Assembly: GCF_002884445.1 (NCBI RefSeq)
Contig: NZ_KZ614144.1
Location: 1,406,202-1,470,201, forward strand
From: Paenibacillus castaneae
GTDB lineage: Bacteria; Bacillota; Bacilli; Paenibacillales; Paenibacillaceae
Direction: 5' to 3'
DNA length: 64,000 bases
In this document: positions 25,498 through 33,017 of the stretch, one piece after another
Layout: every line of letters starts with the position of its first letter
Numbering within the stretch: position 1 is the stretch's first letter
The notes under the pieces: model-generated
The model's database searches: none
Told to the model about the DNA's origin: nothing
Seen by the model: the letters and a program-made list of their open reading frames with translations, nothing else
Program-made: the position numbers and the translations under genes

Positions 25498-26589
25498 ATG
25501 AGTAGACAAAAGAAGATTCGCAAGTCGAAATGGCTTGTGAACATCGTATTAGCCGTCATCTGTCTCATCTGGACGATCCCTACGCTGGGACTGCTCGTAT
25601 CCTCGTTCCGTCCTGCTGCTGACATATTATCAACGGGCTGGTGGAACATTCTGCCGCATCGCGAGTGGAAGACAACGGAACAAATACAGCTGCCGAAGGA
25701 AACTGATCTCAAGGGTTCAATCGTTGTAAATGGCGTTACGTTTACGGATGACCAGCTGCGTGAAGGCGTGGTTGCAGATGGAGAACGTCTGATTTGGGAA
25801 AATAGACGCGCTCGGCTTGTAATGGTTCAGGAGAAGGAATGGACGATTATTTCGAACTTTACGACTCAGAACTACGAAACCGTGCTTGGCGGGAAAACCT
25901 ATTCCATTACAATGCCAGACGGTACGACCAAGACAGAGAAAGGCAGCGGTATGTCGCGTTCCTTCTGGAATACAATTGCCGTTACTATACCGGCAACTGT
26001 AATTCCCATCTTTATTGCTTCCTTCGCGGCATATGCATTCGCTTGGCTTAGATTTCCTGGGCGAAAAACTCTATTTGTTATCGTAATTGCTTTGCTTGTT
26101 GTGCCGCTGCAGGTCGCGCTCATTCCGATTTTAAGGGACTATACGTCATTAGGGTTAAATGGTACCTACTTCGGTATATGGCTTGCGCATACGGCGTTTG
26201 GACTGCCATTAATCACATATTTTATGTACACCTCCATCAGTCAGCTGCCGAAGGACTTGTTCGAGTCAGCTTTTATGGATGGCGCTACGAATTTTACGAT
26301 TTTCAGTAAACTTATATTACCGCTTTCTGTGCCTGCGCTTGCTTCAATTAGTATTTTTCAGTTTCTATGGGTTTGGAATGACTACCTTGTATCGCTTATT
26401 TTCCTCGGCAGCCAGCCTGAAGTACAGGTTCTGTCCATGAATATTGCGAATATGGTCGGCTCACGAGGAAATGATTGGCATCTGTTAACAGCTGCTGCAT
26501 TCGTATCCATGCTGATGCCATTGGCCGTATTTTTTGCCCTCCAAAAATATTTCGTTCGTGGAATGCTTGGCGGATCGGTTAAAGGTTAA
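25498..26589 (+). CDS. Sugar ABC transporter permease (MalG-like)
   Basis: A 363-residue inner-membrane protein with about six transmembrane helices. After the first helix (about residues 17-37) there is an extracytoplasmic insert of about 100 residues, reminiscent of the periplasmic loop of MalF/MalG-type proteins; the transport core starts at SFWNTIAVTIPATVIPI. The EAA motif reads ESAFMDGATNFTIFSKLILP. It is adjacent to the first permease with no spacer. No ATP-binding subunit is in the operon, so an unlinked multi-purpose ATPase such as MsmX is inferred. Confidence 0.93.
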   Translation: MSRQKKIRKSKWLVNIVLAVICLIWTIPTLGLLVSSFRPAADILSTGWWNILPHREWKTTEQIQLPKETDLKGSIVVNGVTFTDDQLREGVVADGERLIWENRRARLVMVQEKEWTIISNFTTQNYETVLGGKTYSITMPDGTTKTEKGSGMSRSFWNTIAVTIPATVIPIFIASFAAYAFAWLRFPGRKTLFVIVIALLVVPLQVALIPILRDYTSLGLNGTYFGIWLAHTAFGLPLITYFMYTSISQLPKDLFESAFMDGATNFTIFSKLILPLSVPALASISIFQFLWVWNDYLVSLIFLGSQPEVQVLSMNIANMVGSRGNDWHLLTAAAFVSMLMPLAVFFALQKYFVRGMLGGSVKG

Positions 26590-26615
26590 GCTGAACGAAT
26601 GTATGGGAGCAAAGG

Positions 26616-26665
26616 AATGGCGCAGCGGATGGACTTCATGTCCTCGTTTGCGCCATTTGTATTTC
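26616..26665 (+). terminator. Terminator-like hairpin between permease and GH13 gene
   Basis: AATGGCGCA (26616-26624) pairs with TGCGCCATT (26649-26657), followed by TGTATTTC. The U-tract is interrupted, so it may only attenuate transcription into the glucosidase gene. Confidence 0.55.
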
Positions 26666-26704
26666 TAAAAATGAATAGATAGATAATGAATAGGAGAGAT
26701 AATA

Positions 26705-28372
26705 ATGGATGGAAAGATCTCATGGTGGAAAGAATCGGTTGTATATCAAGTTTATTGGCGCAGTTTTCGGGATTCAAATGGAGACGGAATTGGTGATTTG
26801 CAAGGTGTAATCGAAAAGCTGGATTACATTCAATCGCTTGGTGTTACCATGCTATGGATTAATCCTTTCAATGTATCGCCTGATAAGGACAATGGCTATG
26901 ATGTATCCGATTATTATGCTGTTATGGAAAAGGCGGGCACCATGGCTGACTTCGATCTGCTGCTTGCTGAAACGCATGCGCGCGGAATGAAGCTTATGAT
27001 GGATGTTGTAGTTAATCATACGTCGAATGAGCATCCGTGGTTTAAGGAATCTCGCTCTTCACGAAATAACCCGAAACGGGACTGGTATATATGGCATGAC
27101 GGCAAGGCAGGTAATCCTGCTAATCCGCCGACCAATTGGCGTTCTTATTTCAATCCGTCCTGCTGGGAGCAGGATGAGGCAACTGAGCAATACTACATGC
27201 ATTCTTTTGCCATTGAGCAGCCGGATTTGAACTGGGCTAATTCAGAGGTGCGCAACGAAATTTATCAAATGCTACGGTTTTGGCTGGATAAAGGAGTAGA
27301 CGGGCTGCGTCTGGATGCACTTGCGCTATTGGCGAAGCCAGAGCACTTCACGGATGCAGAAGATCCGTTCGATATCCGTTACTTGACTCATAATCCGGGA
27401 TTGCATGATTATTTGCAGGAAATGAACCGAGAGGTTTTCCGTCATTACGATATGATGACAGTCGGCGAAATTGCATTTGCTACGCCAACGACAGGGGTGT
27501 TATTCGTAGATGAGCAGCGGGAGGAGCTGAACACGCTGTTTCACTTCGAAGTAGCGGATGAAATGCCGGTCTGGGATATGGCTCGCTTCAAACGTATTCA
27601 GAAGCAGTGGGCCGAAGCATTGAATGGCCGCGGCTTTGGCTCACAATTCCTTAATAATCATGATCATACGAGACAAGTAACGCGCTATGGCAACGACAAG
27701 ACATACCGGGTGGAATCGGCTAAGCTGCTCGCAACGATGATCCACACGCTGCCTGGCATTCCGTATATTTACCAGGGTGAAGAGATTGGTATGACTGGCG
27801 TGAATTATGAAACGATAGAGGAATATCAAGATATCGCCATGATTAATAGGTATGAGGAGGAAGTAGGAAACGGGAAGGAGCCGTTAGACGTCTTACGCTC
27901 GTTGCAGCCGCTCAGCCGTGATAATTCCAGATCGCCAATGCAGTGGAATGCGGACATCAATGCAGGCTTTGGCAGCGGAACGCCTTGGATCAAGGTTAAT
28001 CCGAATTATAATGAAATAAATGTGGAGCTGGCAGAACGAGACCCGCATTCTGTACTTGCGTTCTATCGGAAGCTGATCCAGCTTCGTAAGAGCAATCCGG
28101 TCATGGTTTACGGCAATTTCACCGATATTAGTGAAGACGATCCTCATCTTTATGTGTATGTTCGGGAGTATGAAGAGACAGAATGGATCGTGCTGTTGAA
28201 TCACGGAGAATCATCACGATCATTTGAAATTTCGGAGTCTGTGTTTGGCGGCAAGCAGCTTGAGCTTAAGCTCGTTCTTGGTTCATATGAAGATACGGCG
28301 ACACAGTGGAATGACGGCAGTCAAATCGAATTAAAGCCTTATGAAGCAAGGATCTATGAGGTTGTTTCTTAG
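26705..28372 (+). CDS. GH13 alpha-glucosidase (oligo-1,6-glucosidase-like)
   Basis: A 555-residue cytosolic glycoside hydrolase that releases glucose from alpha-linked oligosaccharides. The N terminus WWKESVVYQVYWRSFRDSNG and the order of conserved regions match Bacillus MalL-type enzymes: DVVVNHTS, GLRLDALAL (nucleophile Asp, about 200), TVGEIAF (acid/base Glu, about 256) and LNNHDHTR (transition-state Asp, about 320). The position after the second catalytic region differs from MalL (LDAL rather than MDVI), so specificity may differ. It lies 115 bases after the importer and probably processes its substrate. AGGAGAG precedes the ATG. Confidence 0.92.
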   Translation: MDGKISWWKESVVYQVYWRSFRDSNGDGIGDLQGVIEKLDYIQSLGVTMLWINPFNVSPDKDNGYDVSDYYAVMEKAGTMADFDLLLAETHARGMKLMMDVVVNHTSNEHPWFKESRSSRNNPKRDWYIWHDGKAGNPANPPTNWRSYFNPSCWEQDEATEQYYMHSFAIEQPDLNWANSEVRNEIYQMLRFWLDKGVDGLRLDALALLAKPEHFTDAEDPFDIRYLTHNPGLHDYLQEMNREVFRHYDMMTVGEIAFATPTTGVLFVDEQREELNTLFHFEVADEMPVWDMARFKRIQKQWAEALNGRGFGSQFLNNHDHTRQVTRYGNDKTYRVESAKLLATMIHTLPGIPYIYQGEEIGMTGVNYETIEEYQDIAMINRYEEEVGNGKEPLDVLRSLQPLSRDNSRSPMQWNADINAGFGSGTPWIKVNPNYNEINVELAERDPHSVLAFYRKLIQLRKSNPVMVYGNFTDISEDDPHLYVYVREYEETEWIVLLNHGESSRSFEISESVFGGKQLELKLVLGSYEDTATQWNDGSQIELKPYEARIYEVVS

Positions 28373-28393
28373 AAGGTAGTATAATACGGGAGG

Positions 28394-28424
28394 AATAGAG
28401 CTAGAAATTAGCTCTATTTTCTTT
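28394..28424 (+). terminator. Terminator of the GH13 gene (first TAGAGCTA hairpin)
   Basis: AATAGAGCTA (28394-28403) and TAGCTCTATT (28409-28418) are perfect arms with a five-base loop, followed by TTCTTTAT. It is the first copy of a hairpin family repeated nearby. Confidence 0.8.
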
Positions 28425-28554
28425 ATATACCCGTTAATGCGACTCTAATGGGCAACAATATGACAAATAGAGCTAGAATTAGAGCTAGAATAAAAAGTGG
28501 ACACCTGTTAAGGAGAAATGGATAATTTACTTAACGAAGAAAGAGGTGTCCTTT

Positions 28555-28872
28555 ATGGGGGAGCAACGTCAACGATTTAATGAAGATTTTAAGAAGCAAA
28601 CGGTTAAATATATTCAGGATCAGACGAAGTCCGTACCGGAGATTGCTACAGAATTAAATATTTCCTCGAGTACTGTACACAAATGGTTAGCCAAGTACCG
28701 AGAATTCGACAATGAATCTTTAGCAAACCCCGAGAAAGTTCGTCAATTAGAACAACAATTAAAAGAGAAAGAACGCGAAAATCAACTGAAAGAGCGAGCG
28801 CTAGCAGATCTCCAAGAAGAATTGGCCATTTTAAAAAAGGCTCTGCACATCTTCAGCAAAGAAAAGAACTAA
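28555..28872 (+). CDS. IS3-family transposase OrfA (HTH protein)
   Basis: A 105-residue DNA-binding protein. The HTH is SVPEIATELNISSSTVHKWL near residues 25-44, followed by a leucine-zipper-like helix (VRQLEQQLKEKEREN, ELAILKKALHIF). ATG 28555 is preceded by GAGGTG. Alone it terminates at 28872; ribosomes slipping at 28833-28839 continue into OrfB. OrfA normally binds the terminal repeats and modulates transposition. Confidence 0.93.
   Translation: MGEQRQRFNEDFKKQTVKYIQDQTKSVPEIATELNISSSTVHKWLAKYREFDNESLANPEKVRQLEQQLKEKERENQLKERALADLQEELAILKKALHIFSKEKN
28833..28839 (+). other. Programmed -1 frameshift site A-AAA-AAG
   Basis: In the OrfA frame the codons TTA AAA AAG present the heptamer A AAA AAG. 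A -1 slip continues through GSAHLQQRKELRFQFVEDHR into the OrfB frame without a stop, giving the OrfAB transposase. Confidence 0.88.
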
Positions 28873-28919
28873 GGTTCCAATTTGTCGAAGATCATCGCTC
28901 TGAGTATCGACTAGAGAAG

Positions 28920-29744
28920 ATGTGCAAGGTCATGGAGATTTCTCGGAGCGGTTATTATAAGTGGAAACTAGCTAAACCTAGTGAGCAAAAGCTTCGCAAG
29001 GCAGCTGTAATCGAGCGAATCAACTATCATTTCCACGATACCAAAGGGATCTATGGTAGTCCGAAGATTACCCATATGCTCTCGTTAGAGGGCATAAACA
29101 CCTGTGAACGTACGGTAAGCAACTATATGAATGAGGTAGGATTGCGTTCCTGTGTTTCAAGGAAATTCAGAGTAAACACCACCGATTCCAACCATGACCA
29201 GCCTGTAGCTCCGAACATCCTGAATCAACAGTTTGCTACAGAGGAGCCTAACCGGGTGTGGGCAGCGGATATTACCTACATTCCTTGTCGTGAAGGACGA
29301 CTTTATTTGGCCAGTGTTCTCGACCTCTGTACACGTGAAATTGTAGGTTGGCGGCTTGCTGCTCGAATGACTGTTGAACTTGTCCTTGGCGCATTAGAAG
29401 ATGCTTTTAAGACGAAAAAACCCAAAAAGGGACTTATCCATCACTCCGATCGTGGTTCGCAGTATGCTTCTGCCGAATATCGAGAAAAGCTTTCCTCCTA
29501 TAAGATGACAGCCAGCATGAGCCGTAAAGGTAACTGTTATGACAACGCGAGTATGGAATCTTTTCATAGCGTACTCAAGAAAGAGCTGGTTTACTGCAAG
29601 ACATTCAAGACGAAGAAGCAAGCTTATGATGAAATATTCCAATACATTGAGCTTTTCTATAATCGCAAACGTATCCATAGCTCACTTGGCTATTTATCAC
29701 CAGTTCGCTTTGCTGCGCTTTTTCATAAGAAAAGCGCTAGCTAA
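28920..29744 (+). CDS. IS3-family transposase OrfB (DDE integrase)
   Basis: A 274-residue rve-type catalytic domain from its first ATG; the open frame extends upstream to the slippery site. The DDE triad is visible: Asp in VWAADITYIPC (about 115), Asp in IHHSDRGSQYAS (about 177) and Glu in NASMESFHSVLKKE (about 213), with the typical RIHSSLGYLSP near the end. Complete and in phase for fusion with OrfA. Confidence 0.95.
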   Translation: MCKVMEISRSGYYKWKLAKPSEQKLRKAAVIERINYHFHDTKGIYGSPKITHMLSLEGINTCERTVSNYMNEVGLRSCVSRKFRVNTTDSNHDQPVAPNILNQQFATEEPNRVWAADITYIPCREGRLYLASVLDLCTREIVGWRLAARMTVELVLGALEDAFKTKKPKKGLIHHSDRGSQYASAEYREKLSSYKMTASMSRKGNCYDNASMESFHSVLKKELVYCKTFKTKKQAYDEIFQYIELFYNRKRIHSSLGYLSPVRFAALFHKKSAS

Positions 29745-29814
29745 TTCTCCTAAATAAGTGTCCACTTTATTGACAGAGGTCCAAATCTAGCTCTATTTCC
29801 ATGAAATCAACCAA

Positions 29815-29848
29815 TATTGAACAAATAGAGCTAGAAACTAGCTCTATA
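29815..29848 (-). terminator. Terminator of the siderophore ATPase gene
   Basis: TAGAGCTAG (29826-29834) and CTAGCTCTA (29838-29846) form a nine-base stem; on the minus strand it is followed by TTTGTTC. It ends the operon 67 bases after the last gene. Confidence 0.65.
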
Positions 29849-29914
29849 CTCCATAAACCCATCCCCAATATGCCTCTAATGAGATGAGTTAGATAACTCA
29901 GTTACGCACGTCGT

Positions 29915-30730
29915 CTACAATGCCTTGTTTAATGGCGTCGCAAGCTTGCGACCCTTGCCATGAGGAATACAAAGAGGCGTTCCGAATAACGGATCGGCTG
30001 TTACTTGGCATTCCATATCAAATACATCACGAATTAGCTGCTTGTTCATAATGACTCCGGGCTCGCCTTGCGCATGAATACGGCCATTCTTGACCGCTAC
30101 AATATGATGCGCATAGCGGCAAGCGAGATTAATGTCGTGAAGAACCATTACAATTGTACGATTCTCCTGCTCGTTTAAGTCAAATAACAGATCAAGAATC
30201 TCGATCTGGTGAGTCATATCGAGGTATGTTGTAGGCTCATCTAGCAGAATAGTTGGCGTATTCTGAGCGAGTGTCATCGCGATCCAAGCGCGCTGCCTTT
30301 GCCCGCCCGAAAGTGAATCGACTGAGCGATTGGACAACTCACTCATATGCGTCACTTCAAGCGCCTTCTTAACCAGCTTCTCATCTTCATGCGACCATTG
30401 CTGCAGCCAGCTTTGGTAAGGATAACGGCCTTGTTTAACAAGCTGATGAACGGTCAGTCCTTCCGGTGCTATAGGGCCTTGCGGGAGGATAGCGAGCTTT
30501 CTAGCCACCTCCTTGCTTGAAAGCTTAGCTATCTGACTGCCGTCAAGCAAGATTGAGCCTTCTGTTGGCTTCATCAGACGGGCGAGTGAACGAAGCAGCG
30601 TAGATTTACCGCAACCGTTGCTGCCAATGAATACAGTGATTTTGCCTGCCGGAATTTGCAGGTCAAGATTGGAGAAAATTGCTTTTTGCCCATAGGATAA
30701 AGTAAGGTTTTTGGCTTGGATGCTGGACAC
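29915..30730 (-). CDS. Fe-siderophore ABC transporter ATPase (FecE/FhuC-like)
   Basis: About 271 residues; energises iron-siderophore import from the cytosolic face. Walker A GSNGCGKSTLL (about 40), signature LSGGQRQRAWIAMTLAQ, Walker B ILLDEPTTYLD and the switch His in VLHDINLA are all present. The strain TVHQLVKQGRYPYQ and DEPTTYLDMTHQIE is typical of the siderophore/B12 subfamily. The longest frame starts GTG at 30739, but GTG 30730 has AAAGGGAG at correct spacing. It is the last gene of the minus-strand operon under the Fur-controlled promoter at about 32.9 kb. Confidence 0.93.
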   Translation of the reverse strand: MSSIQAKNLTLSYGQKAIFSNLDLQIPAGKITVFIGSNGCGKSTLLRSLARLMKPTEGSILLDGSQIAKLSSKEVARKLAILPQGPIAPEGLTVHQLVKQGRYPYQSWLQQWSHEDEKLVKKALEVTHMSELSNRSVDSLSGGQRQRAWIAMTLAQNTPTILLDEPTTYLDMTHQIEILDLLFDLNEQENRTIVMVLHDINLACRYAHHIVAVKNGRIHAQGEPGVIMNKQLIRDVFDMECQVTADPLFGTPLCIPHGKGRKLATPLNKAL

Positions 30731-30773
30731 GGGAAACACTCCCTTTCAATCTATTTAGAAACGGGATCGTTAG

Positions 30774-31820
30774 TTACGCCCCGTTGCGATGACGATAAAG
30801 TAAGTAGATAAAGAACGGCGCTCCTATTGCCGCGGTAAAGACGCCTGCGGGAATATCGAGTGGAATAAAGGCAGTTCTAGCTACGAGATCAGACAGAAGC
30901 AATACAAGCGAGCCGATTAATGCAGAAACAGGAATGACGCCGCCATAAGCGGGTCCAACAAGCTTGCGTGCAATATGCGGAGCCATTAATCCGATAAAGT
31001 TGATTGCGCCGCCGATCGCTACAGCCGCGCCTGCCAATGCTACGCTTATAATTAGAAGTATCGTTCGTTTCATCTGGACAGAGCTACCAACGCTAGTTGC
31101 CACCTCGTCTCCAAGCTCCTGTACGTTTAAATGTCTTGCATAAATAATAGCTACTGGCAAAAGTACGATGATCCATGGAAGCAGGGTCCATACGTCCCGT
31201 TTCCAAGAAACGCCATAAATGCTGCCTGTCATAAACGTGAATGCTTTAACCGCTACTGCAGTCGGTGTAAAGGATGCTGTCAGAATAAGCATGTAAGTGA
31301 CAGCAGTTAGCGCAGTTGCCATGCCGATACCGATCAGCACGAGTCTCAGAGGCGTAATGCCGCGGCGGTATGCGAATAAATAAATAAGGAAAGCGGCGGC
31401 AAATGCTCCTGCTATTGCGCTGATAGGCATGTAACGAATGCTTAAATGTGAGAAATACAATATAAAAATGACGGTGCCGAGTGAAGCGCCTCCCGAAATG
31501 CCGATTATATCTGGTGAAGTGAGCGGGTTGCGAACAATGCCTTGAAGCAAAGCTCCAGAAACGGCGAGCGCTGATCCTACCAAAATAGCAATGACTACGC
31601 GCGGCATTCGAAGCGAGAAAATAATCATGGAATCCGATGAGTCTCCTATTCCCAGAAGGGCTCGGATAACGTTAGGCAGACTGATTGATTTGCTGCCTAG
31701 GCCGACGCATAAAACAACTGCGCTCAGATTGGCTATAATCAAAAGGAGGATCATCATTATGGTTCGCCGCTGCAATTGAAACGAGTGTTTCCACCCTCGA
31801 AATGTAATCCAATTATTCAT
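30774..31820 (-). CDS. Fe-siderophore ABC permease (FecD-type)
   Basis: About 348 residues with about nine or ten transmembrane helices of the FecCD family: LRMPRVVIAILVGSALAVSGA, GIVRNPLTSPDIIGISGGA, GAINFIGLMAPHIARKLVG. It pairs with the next permease upstream to form the channel. The start at 31820 overlaps the 3' end of the upstream gene by eight bases, and its SD (GGAGGAGG) is embedded in three Gly codons of that gene, so translation is coupled. The in-frame ATG at 31868 lies inside the previous gene and is less likely. Confidence 0.93.
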   Translation of the reverse strand: MNNWITFRGWKHSFQLQRRTIMMILLLIIANLSAVVLCVGLGSKSISLPNVIRALLGIGDSSDSMIIFSLRMPRVVIAILVGSALAVSGALLQGIVRNPLTSPDIIGISGGASLGTVIFILYFSHLSIRYMPISAIAGAFAAAFLIYLFAYRRGITPLRLVLIGIGMATALTAVTYMLILTASFTPTAVAVKAFTFMTGSIYGVSWKRDVWTLLPWIIVLLPVAIIYARHLNVQELGDEVATSVGSSVQMKRTILLIISVALAGAAVAIGGAINFIGLMAPHIARKLVGPAYGGVIPVSALIGSLVLLLSDLVARTAFIPLDIPAGVFTAAIGAPFFIYLLYRHRNGA

Positions 31821-32829
31821 TAAGGGTTCCTCCTCCTTTTCTAGCAATGTATACAAAGAAAGGAACACCGATAATAGCAGTCATTACGCCAATAGGAACT
31901 TCCTTTGGAAATAATATATAACGCGAGCCTATGTCAGCAGCCAAAAGAAGGATGGAGCCTAGAACTGCACAGTATGGAATGATCCAGCGGTAATCAATGC
32001 CAACTAAATAACGAGTCAGATGGGGCACTATGATACCTACGAATGCGATTGGGCCGGCCATCGATACGGAACCTCCTGCAAGCAGAACAATAATGATTCC
32101 AGCTGCAAGTTTAATATAGATGGTTTTTTGTCCTAAGCCGACAGCGACATCCTCGCCAAGCGCAAGCACATTCATATGTCTCGCTAGAAAAAGTGCGCCA
32201 ATAAGTGCGATAGCAGTAAATGGGGCTGCCGCTGAGAAAATATTCATATCACGTCCAGCTACAGAGCCGACGAACCAATACAGAACTTGATCGAAGGTTT
32301 GACCGCCTGTTAACAGAACACCAAGTGATAGAGATGAGAAAAAGGCTGTTAATGCTGCGCCTGCCAATGTCACTTTAAGCGGGGTAAGGCCATCATTTCC
32401 GATTGAACCAAGCACATACACGAGTATGGATGTAAACGCCGCTCCGATAAAGGCTAGTGTGGCGAATGCCGACATACCGCTTGCTCCGAAGAATGCAGAC
32501 CCGACTACTATAAAGAAAGCGGCGCCGGCGTTTATTCCGAAGAGGCTTGGCGAAGCGAGCTGATTACGGGTTATTCCTTGCATTAATGCGCCGGCTACGG
32601 CCAGGCTAGCCCCAGCAGCAGCGGCTATGAACGCACGCGGCATCCTTGCATTCTGGATAATCAGATGCTCTTGCGAGCCGTTAAATTCTGTGTATGAAAG
32701 TAAGATTGTCCGCCAACTGATATTTGTCACTCCGAAGGCGATACTGCAAATCATACCCGCCACAAAGAAGAGAAACAAGGCGATAAGCCCAGCAATCTTC
32801 CGAGAACGCGTTGTTAATAGAGTATCCAT
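31813..32829 (-). CDS. Fe-siderophore ABC permease (FecC-type)
   Basis: A 338-residue FecCD-family permease with about ten membrane helices (NARMPRAFIAAAAGASLAVAGA, GITRNQLASPSLFGINAGA, GPIAFVGIIVPHLTRYLVG). It is the first gene of the minus operon, starting 46 bases from the -10 of a promoter that overlaps Fur site sequences. GAGGAAAAG lies before the ATG. The substrate class (hydroxamate, catechol or citrate) cannot be told. Confidence 0.93.
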   Translation of the reverse strand: MDTLLTTRSRKIAGLIALFLFFVAGMICSIAFGVTNISWRTILLSYTEFNGSQEHLIIQNARMPRAFIAAAAGASLAVAGALMQGITRNQLASPSLFGINAGAAFFIVVGSAFFGASGMSAFATLAFIGAAFTSILVYVLGSIGNDGLTPLKVTLAGAALTAFFSSLSLGVLLTGGQTFDQVLYWFVGSVAGRDMNIFSAAAPFTAIALIGALFLARHMNVLALGEDVAVGLGQKTIYIKLAAGIIIVLLAGGSVSMAGPIAFVGIIVPHLTRYLVGIDYRWIIPYCAVLGSILLLAADIGSRYILFPKEVPIGVMTAIIGVPFFVYIARKGGGTLNE

Positions 32830-32874
32830 AAGTTTATCTTTTCCTCTTCTCTCGGTGCTTGTTGCTACTCAAAT

Positions 32875-32903
32875 ATTTTATGGTAACATGGATGCACTGT
32901 CAA
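32875..32903 (-). promoter_or_regulatory. Promoter of the siderophore permease operon
   Basis: On the minus strand TTGACA (32903-32898), a 17-base spacer and TAAAAT (32880-32875): near-consensus sigma-A promoter. A Fur box starts seven bases upstream of the -35. Confidence 0.85.
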
Positions 32904-32909
32904 TGAGTT

Positions 32910-32924
32910 TGAAAATCATTATCA
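32910..32924. promoter_or_regulatory. Fur box 1
   Basis: TGAAAATCATTATCA matches the 7-1-7 Fur motif TGATAATNATTATCA in all but one base. It lies between the divergent promoters, next to both -35 elements. Confidence 0.85.
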
Positions 32925-32933
32925 CTAAAAGGA

Positions 32934-32962
32934 TTGACTTTCTTTTATCCTCCTGCTATAGT
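32934..32962 (+). promoter_or_regulatory. Promoter of the siderophore-binding protein gene
   Basis: TTGACT (32934-32939), 17-base spacer, TATAGT (32957-32962). The transcription start would be near 32969, so Fur box 2 lies just downstream of it. Confidence 0.85.
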
Positions 32963-32979
32963 TTCGTTTGTAGTTATAA

Positions 32980-32994
32980 TGAGAATCATTTTCA
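32980..32994. promoter_or_regulatory. Fur box 2
   Basis: TGAGAATCATTTTCA matches TGATAATNATTATCA with two differences and is a self-complementary 7-1-7 site, placed to block the plus-strand promoter when iron is plentiful. Confidence 0.8.
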
Positions 32995-33017
32995 ATGAGA
33001 AAGGGAGTAAATTACAA

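Larger units (their letters stand above)
28498..29764 (+). mobile_element. IS3-family insertion sequence (IS150-like group)
   Basis: About 1.27 kb bounded by imperfect inverted repeats: left TGGACACCTGTTAAGGAGAA from 28498 and right, read on the minus strand from 29764, TGGACACTTATTTAGGAGAA (17 of 20 match). It encodes OrfA and OrfB in overlapping -1 phase with an A6G slippery site. The flanking AAAG/CTTT could extend the repeats, and I see no clean target duplication. Both reading frames and the catalytic triad are intact, so it may be active. Confidence 0.93.
28394..29848. repeat. Cluster of TAGAGCTAG hairpins interrupted by the IS
   Basis: Copies lie at 28394-28418 (intact), 28466 onward as left-arm sequence AATAGAGCTAG with a second partial TAGAGCTAG, 29787-29798 as an orphan right arm CTAGCTCTATTT, and 29826-29846 (intact). 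The IS3-family element sits between the separated arms of the middle copy, so the array predates the insertion. Confidence 0.7.

Noticed and set aside
28394..28425. Sequence resembling the TAGAGCTAGAAA tetraloop of Cas9 guide RNA scaffolds
   Set aside because: It is a simple palindromic terminator hairpin. There are no CRISPR repeats, anti-repeat or cas genes in the window, and the same hairpin recurs as a terminator.
28394..29848. CRISPR-like array from repeated AATAGAGCTAG segments
   Set aside because: Copies are few, unevenly spaced and palindromic with variable surroundings, and each is explained by terminator hairpins plus an IS insertion.
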